A stretch of 34,505 bases of DNA from Pseudomonadota bacterium. GTDB taxonomy: Bacteria > Pseudomonadota > Gammaproteobacteria > Burkholderiales > Burkholderiaceae_C. The position numbers and the translations under genes are program-made. Position 1 is the stretch's first letter. Each line of letters opens with the position of its first letter. Shown piece by piece: positions 31,209 through 34,505 of this stretch. The notes beneath the pieces were generated by a model. The model did no database searches and was not told the origin of the DNA. It worked only from the letters and a program-made list of their open reading frames with translations. The DNA lies in NCBI GenBank assembly GCA_030535425.1, contig JAUNHQ010000033.1, forward strand, positions 1 through 34,505, read 5' to 3'.

Positions 31209-31451
31209 TTAATTGGGCCGTCTGTCCAAATCCCACTTGAGCACGTCAGCCTTCAGCCAGCGCTTTCCACAGCGGGGTGGCAGGCTTCCTGCCAGCTCCC
31301 GATTACGGATCGTGCGCTCGCTGACGTTGTAGTGTAAGGCCAGTTCCTTGACGCCCCATTGCTCGCCCGTTGTCCGGGCGGATGACAGGGCGGCTTTTTC
31401 CACGGCCTTGTCCAGCATCTCTTGGAGCTGGACGGGGCTGAGCTGGATCAT
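31209..31451 (-). CDS. Excisionase-like helix-turn-helix DNA-binding protein
   Basis: An 80-residue protein whose C-terminal half fits the helix-turn-helix 17/AlpA-excisionase pattern: WGVKELALHYNVSERTIRNR followed by ELAGSLPPRCGKRWLKADVLKWDLD. The N-terminal half is a short helical segment (MIQLSPVQLQEMLDKAVEKA). It is the last gene of the minus-strand island operon, beside the junction with host DNA, the place where Xis-like proteins are often found. No integrase is in the window, so the role is inferred. Start at 31451 is preferred over a far longer frame to 31586. Confidence 0.72.
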   Translation of the reverse strand: MIQLSPVQLQEMLDKAVEKAALSSARTTGEQWGVKELALHYNVSERTIRNRELAGSLPPRCGKRWLKADVLKWDLDRRPN

Positions 31452-31462
31452 GGTGATGGCGG

Positions 31463-31537
31463 TCAATCCTCGTCCTCCCAGGGCTGGGGTTTGCGTTTGT
31501 CCCGGCGTTGCCGGGCGCGGCGGGATAGGTGGGTCAT
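31463..31537 (-). CDS. Small basic protein (24 residues)
   Basis: A short frame, MTHLSRRARQRRDKRKPQPW followed by EDED. It begins at an ATGA overlap with the upstream gene's stop (31534-31537) and ends 11 bases before the helix-turn-helix gene. It is strongly basic with an acidic tail. The tight coupling in an operon of such overlaps is the main support; no function is known. Confidence 0.55.
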   Translation of the reverse strand: MTHLSRRARQRRDKRKPQPWEDED

Positions 31538-31737
31538 GGCGCGCTCTCCAGTTGTTGCAAATCATCCAAGATGGCGCGGATTTCATTCAGTGCGCAAAAG
31601 CGCGCCGCGTCTTTTCGCGCAAATATCTTTTCCAGCTCCGCATCGTGCTCGCGAGTCTGCCTGAGGCGTGACAGCTCTTCCTCTGCTCTTAGCGCCCGGC
31701 GTCGCCATTGGGTGAGGGTTATCTTGTTTTTGTTCAT
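31534..31737 (-). CDS. Hypothetical island protein, coiled-coil
   Basis: 67 residues, highly charged and probably a single coiled coil (LTQWRRRALRAEEELSRLRQ, then HDAELEKIFARKDAARFCAL). No known domain. It starts at an ATGA overlap with the upstream gene and itself overlaps the downstream small gene. Confidence 0.65.
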   Translation of the reverse strand: MNKNKITLTQWRRRALRAEEELSRLRQTREHDAELEKIFARKDAARFCALNEIRAILDDLQQLESAP

Positions 31738-32192
31738 GGCGCGGCCTTGCGGATGACGGGCAGCGGCAGCACAGAGGTTTGCATGGGCCTGTCGTAGTCG
31801 GTATGGATCATTTCGGGCGTGCTATGACTGCCGTCTGTCAGCCCTTGGGCGATGGCCTTGTCCCAGGCCAGGCGGTGGCGTAGCACTTGGTGCATGTCCC
31901 ATGCCTGGCGGGCTGATTCTGGCGCGTCCAGGTTGAAGATTCCGAGGTTGCTTGTCCAGCCGTTGATGACCGTGCGGCGCGGGCCGATGGGGTGCCTCGC
32001 CAGCAGATCGGTCATAACGGGCTGCAAGCGCTCGCGGGCTTCGTGAAAGCCGCTAAAAGCCAGATCGCCGGGCATGTGTCGGATGAATTCTGGCCACTGG
32101 CCGATGCCAAGGCGCGAGATCAGATCGCACGCTGCGCTGATGAGCGCGGCTTGCGTGCTCGTTAGGGTGAGGGTGTAGGTTGGCTCGCTCAT
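31734..32192 (-). CDS. Hypothetical island protein
   Basis: 152 residues, no signal or membrane segment. Segments include LTSTQAALISAACDLISRLG, HMPGDLAFSGFHEARERLQP and the C-terminal PMQTSVLPLPVIRKA. I recognise no family. Overlaps at both ends (ATGA) with neighbours, consistent with a phage-type operon. Confidence 0.7.
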   Translation of the reverse strand: MSEPTYTLTLTSTQAALISAACDLISRLGIGQWPEFIRHMPGDLAFSGFHEARERLQPVMTDLLARHPIGPRRTVINGWTSNLGIFNLDAPESARQAWDMHQVLRHRLAWDKAIAQGLTDGSHSTPEMIHTDYDRPMQTSVLPLPVIRKAAP

Positions 32193-32536
32193 GGCGCGAC
32201 CTCCTTTTCTGATTGCGCCAAATCCTCGGCAAGCATGGCTATGAGGGCGTCAATGTCGACGAGTTCGTGCGTGGAGCCATTGCTCAACTCAACCCAGCCA
32301 GGTTCTGCGCCAAACTGGCAGTCGTGCATCCAGTAGTCCAGGCTCTGGCCAAGGTTGTAGCGCTGGGCGATGCCGCCTGCCCAGCCGCCGATGAGCGCCC
32401 ATAGGTGCTGGTACAACTGCGATTCAGGCTCCACATCCAGAAGGCGGCCCAGCTTGTGGAAGTAGGCGTGCGCTTCGGATGCGCGCTCGTGCCATTGGCG
32501 CACTTCGGTTTCCCATTGCGGTGTGGTGTTGTTCAT
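32189..32536 (-). CDS. Hypothetical island protein
   Basis: 115 residues, helical at the N-terminus (VRQWHERASEAHAYFHKLGR), then GGWAGGIAQRYNLGQSLDYW and an acidic C-terminus (LIAMLAEDLAQSEKE). No family recognised. Overlaps the next gene by ATGA; six bases separate it from the upstream gene's stop. Confidence 0.7.
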   Translation of the reverse strand: MNNTTPQWETEVRQWHERASEAHAYFHKLGRLLDVEPESQLYQHLWALIGGWAGGIAQRYNLGQSLDYWMHDCQFGAEPGWVELSNGSTHELVDIDALIAMLAEDLAQSEKEVAP

Positions 32537-32542
32537 GGTGGG

Positions 32543-32908
32543 TTACTCGCTTTCTTCCCATTCGATTTTGTGGGCTTTGAAAAGCACTTGGTATTCACAG
32601 TTTTCTGCATCTTCGAGGGCCTTATCCTTAGAGCTGAAACCCATAAGAGCTTGTCTCTCACCATCATCACCCAGGTAAAGGTTGACCCATATCGTGCGCA
32701 GCTTGGGGGCCATGCACAGGTCGCCACCTATGAAATCGCTGCGTCCGTTCTCCGGGTAAAGGCGTAGGGTTTTGTAATTCTCAATGAAAACAACGACGTT
32801 TTTTGACTCGTCCGCTTCTGGAACGTGGGAGATGAACCGGACAGAGCGCCCATCAGCGGTTTGAATAGGTTCGCCGCGCTTGGCAGCTTCAAGGTTAAAT
32901 GGTTTCAT
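32543..32908 (-). CDS. Hypothetical phage-type protein (MKPFNLEAAK family)
   Basis: 121 residues. The N-terminus MKPFNLEAAKRGEPIQTADG followed by RSVRFISH matches a common phage pattern of small proteins beginning MKPFNLEAAKAG. The middle (NYKTLRLYPENGRSDFIGGD) and WVNLYLGDDGERQALMGFSS give beta-rich segments. Function unknown. Shares its first twelve bases with the next upstream gene (ATGAAACCATTT). Confidence 0.72.
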   Translation of the reverse strand: MKPFNLEAAKRGEPIQTADGRSVRFISHVPEADESKNVVVFIENYKTLRLYPENGRSDFIGGDLCMAPKLRTIWVNLYLGDDGERQALMGFSSKDKALEDAENCEYQVLFKAHKIEWEESE

Positions 32909-33123
32909 GATTTCATCTGGGCGATTTCAATTTGCAAAATAAGCTCATCAGCAATATCGATTGCTTGCTCCAGCGCATCGCTGAGGGATTGCAAATCTTC
33001 GGGCGCTGGGCCTGAATAGCGCAAATACTGGCTCAGCTCCGAAATTTTTCGCAGCTCTTCTAGTATTTTGGAGTCGCTTGAACAAGGTGGCTTGTTGCTG
33101 GGTTCTGAGTCAAATGGTTTCAT
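32905..33123 (-). CDS. Hypothetical island protein
   Basis: 72 residues, acidic, probably helical (ILEELRKISELSQYLRYSGP and LQSLSDALEQAIDIADELIL). Begins MKPFD, echoing the next gene. A ribosome site (GGAAGGACG) precedes the ATG at 33123. ATGA overlap at the end. Confidence 0.68.
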   Translation of the reverse strand: MKPFDSEPSNKPPCSSDSKILEELRKISELSQYLRYSGPAPEDLQSLSDALEQAIDIADELILQIEIAQMKS

Positions 33124-33170
33124 TCTTCGTCCTTCCAGTTAGTCACCGCCTTGGTGGGTTTCCGCGTCAA
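33120..33170 (-). CDS. Possible 16-residue peptide
   Basis: A TTG-initiated frame reading MTRKPTKAVTNWKDEE. Its first base set overlaps the preceding stop (TTGA) and its stop overlaps the next start (ATGA), so it fits exactly between two genes. The short length means it may be chance. Confidence 0.3.
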   Translation of the reverse strand: MTRKPTKAVTNWKDEE

Positions 33171-33361
33171 GCCGGATGGCGCATTTCATGGGTTTGTCCT
33201 TTTGGCGGGATGCGAAGCCTGCAATCGTCACCATTAAATTCAGGCGGCAGGGTGTACCACTGGTATTCAGGATGCCCCGGCGATAACCGGCGTAGGCAGT
33301 CATTGCAGGGTGGTTGGCCCGCGCCTTCGCAGCGGGCGTAATCAAACAGCAGGCGCGTCAT
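33167..33361 (-). CDS. Hypothetical Cys-rich island protein
   Basis: 64 residues with a probable metal-binding cluster: Cys11, Cys19, Cys22 and His30 (CEGAGQPPCNDCLRRLSPGH), plus Cys47. Start at 33361 is chosen because the longer frame to 33505 runs antisense-like through the neighbour. It overlaps the upstream zinc-ribbon gene by 20 bases. Confidence 0.6.
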   Translation of the reverse strand: MTRLLFDYARCEGAGQPPCNDCLRRLSPGHPEYQWYTLPPEFNGDDCRLRIPPKGQTHEMRHPA

Positions 33362-33563
33362 CGGTTTTTTGTTTCTTCGGGTATGTCTCGAATGCCATGC
33401 CGTTCCACTTGCAGTCTCGGCACATACAGTTTGTGTGCCGGTCTTGGATTTTTGAGCTGTGATACTGCGGCATGCCTGACGCCGTAAACCATGTAGCTTG
33501 CTCAAAGAGTAAATAATCAGAGCCGCATTCAGGGCAGCGGCATTTTCTCAAGTCGACGTCCAT
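33342..33563 (-). CDS. Small zinc-ribbon protein
   Basis: 73 residues with two Cys pairs: CPEC (in KCRCPECGSDYLLFEQATWF) and CMCRDC (in RHTNCMCRDCKWNGMAFETY). This is the layout of a small zinc ribbon similar to the phage Lar restriction-alleviation group, although I cannot assign it to that family. A ribosome site TAGGAAAAT precedes the ATG at 33563. Confidence 0.68.
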   Translation of the reverse strand: MDVDLRKCRCPECGSDYLLFEQATWFTASGMPQYHSSKIQDRHTNCMCRDCKWNGMAFETYPKKQKTDDAPAV

Positions 33564-33580
33564 ATTTTCCTAATTACGTA

Positions 33581-33688
33581 TCACAGCAGCGCCAGTACAA
33601 CCGCCAGCGTGATGACCAGCATGGCTGGTACGGCGGCGATCAAAATCAGTGTGAAAAAAGGGATGGGTGGTTGGTTGCGGTTTTTCAT
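33581..33688 (-). CDS. Single-pass membrane peptide (35 residues)
   Basis: MKNRNQPPIPFFTLILIAAV followed by PAMLVITLAVVLALL. A short basic N-terminus is followed by one long hydrophobic segment that fills the rest of the peptide. It starts at an ATGA overlap with the upstream gene. Such a peptide could sit in the inner membrane; its role is unknown. Confidence 0.6.
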   Translation of the reverse strand: MKNRNQPPIPFFTLILIAAVPAMLVITLAVVLALL

Positions 33689-33912
33689 GTTTCATTCCTC
33701 CCGCCCGATGTGAAGCCGGGCAGTGGCGCGCCCAGCCTGCGCAGTTCATTGCGCACGCGGGCGACGGTTTTGGCCGCTTGCCTGTATTCGGCTTGCAAGC
33801 CCACGATCTCGCATTCACGGCATTTGTCCGCGAATAACCTGCCGTGGCCGCAACCAATCAGTTTTCGAACGTAGGGGTGATTGGGGTCGTGTGGCTTGAG
33901 GGGTTCTGTCAT
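33685..33912 (-). CDS. Hypothetical island protein with Cys pair
   Basis: 75 residues: PHDPNHPYVRKLIGCGHGRL, then FADKCRECEIVGLQAEYRQA and a basic C-terminus. The CxxC in KCREC and the nearby CGH suggest one metal site. Function unknown. ATGA overlaps at both ends. Confidence 0.68.
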   Translation of the reverse strand: MTEPLKPHDPNHPYVRKLIGCGHGRLFADKCRECEIVGLQAEYRQAAKTVARVRNELRRLGAPLPGFTSGGRNET

Positions 33913-34460
33913 GCTGGCTCCAATCTTGCGGAAATGGCGTCCACCGCCTGAATGCGCTCGCCTACAAAGCGCGCGCAGTTGATCGCCCAGCTATTGCCAA
34001 GGGCCTTGTATCTGGGGCCGTCTGCGGCTGGCTTGCCCCTGTGGGGGACATTCGTGTAGTGGTCTGGAAACCCCATCAGGCGCTCGCATTCCAGCGGGGT
34101 CAAGCGGCGCACCGTAAGCGCCTGCGCGAACGCTGTCGGATTACGCGCGCCAAGCGCTGGTGACAGGTTCACTGCGCTGGCGCATTGCGTGGCGCTCATG
34201 CGCTCCGGGAATGCGATGATTTGTGCTTCCGATCTGGCTTCAAGCGTGTAGGCGTGCTCAGACTGAATGCCCAATCCACCAGGGCCGCTGCCGGGGTTCT
34301 CACGCGCGCATCCGGCCTGCAAGGCGTATACCGGCAGCAGGCTGTGATGCTCATCGCCCGCCTGGCCAGAGCTACCCTTGGCCCACTTGCTGCACATGGC
34401 CTGGCCCACAATCTCGGGGATTAGCCCTCCGCCACAGTCGAAGTCGGTGCCTAGGGCGTG
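33909..34460 (-). pseudogene. Cytosine-C5 DNA methyltransferase, C-terminal part only
   Basis: The last conserved motifs of a phage-type C5 methyltransferase are present: VRRLTPLECERLMGFPDHYT (motif IX-like) and DGPRYKALGNSWAINCARFV (motif X-like). The upstream part looks like the variable target region. The catalytic PC motif and SAM-binding motifs would lie further upstream, but the frame is closed by TGA at 34461-34463, after only LGTDFDCGGG and a few residues. A start inside it would be GTG 34409. It is therefore a truncated or interrupted gene, or the 5' part lies past an inserted element. It overlaps the next gene by ATGA at 33909-33912. Confidence 0.6.
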
Positions 34461-34505
34461 TCATCAAATCATCCAAATCCTGGCAGCGACCAAGTAAATG
34501 GCCCC
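34455..34505. mobile_element. Possible end of an insertion sequence
   Basis: The methyltransferase frame stops making sense exactly at CTAG (34451-34454). The sequence then begins GGCGTGTCATCAAATCATCC, which resembles the terminal repeat of some IS5-type elements. CTAG is also a common IS5-family target. No transposase is visible within the window, so this is a guess. Confidence 0.3.

Noticed and set aside
31209-31586. A 125-codon version of the helix-turn-helix gene
   Set aside because: The extra N-terminus overlaps the coupled 24-residue frame and reads as Pro/Arg-rich shadow; the shorter start fits the operon better.
33139-33345. A 68-codon minus-strand frame overlapping the Cys-rich gene
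   Set aside because: It runs within the region of two coupled genes in another frame and shows no protein-like features of its own.

Overview
The window is GC-rich betaproteobacterial DNA. The best fit is a member of the Comamonadaceae (Acidovorax, Alicycliphilus, Diaphorobacter or Simplicispira type), judged from protein content and from interspersed repeats I associate with that family. No rRNA, tRNA or CRISPR array was recognised. The assignment rests on recognition by eye, not on a search.

Layout. 1-4744: leuS (5' end outside the window), lptE and holA, with a cluster of hairpin repeats between lptE and holA, then a small ribbon-helix-helix protein. 4827-5186 (-): a roadblock/LC7 protein, divergent from proA (5397-6719, +). 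6787-8392 (-): pssA and gshB. 8484-8924 (+): a small membrane protein. 8983-9822 (-): prmC, flanked by two inverted copies of a dispersed repeat. 10067-15770 (+): yciB-bolA (overlapping), a secreted parvulin, thyA, a YgiQ radical-SAM protein and an AhpD-like protein. 15956-20182 (-): a sulfide/sulfur oxidation module of cytochrome c, two flavocytochrome c sulfide dehydrogenase flavoproteins, soxY and soxZ. 20313-21578 (-): a thioesterase and an SDR. 21761-23461 (+): ETF-ubiquinone oxidoreductase. 23536-25311 (-): a 591-residue orphan protein of visibly lower GC. 25544-25874 (+): remains of a DenD-like dehydrogenase beside an intact TRAP transporter (dctPQM, 26042-28895). 29038-31076 (-): trxC, a small unknown gene and a PLP aminotransferase.

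From about 31200 to the end the character changes. A run of very short minus-strand genes, mostly joined by 4-bp ATGA-type overlaps, starts upstream with the C-terminal part of a phage-type cytosine-C5 methyltransferase and ends with an excisionase-like helix-turn-helix protein. This looks like the edge of a prophage or genomic island. The methyltransferase frame is interrupted at a CTAG near 34451, possibly by an insertion sequence continuing past the window.

The most striking feature that gene calling does not explain is a degenerate repeat of about 50-60 bp, headed GCTATT...TAGC and ending AGCGC-AAATG-C-TTTTT. I count about ten copies. Three lie in frame inside leuS, proA and ygiQ, adding linker peptides to core proteins; two face each other to form a 47-bp-arm hairpin between the flavocytochrome genes; the others lie beside gene ends or terminators.

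The sulfur module is also notable. It carries soxYZ and fccA/fccB without soxXAB or soxCD, and its second flavoprotein has glycine where its paralogue keeps the cysteine that normally binds FAD covalently.
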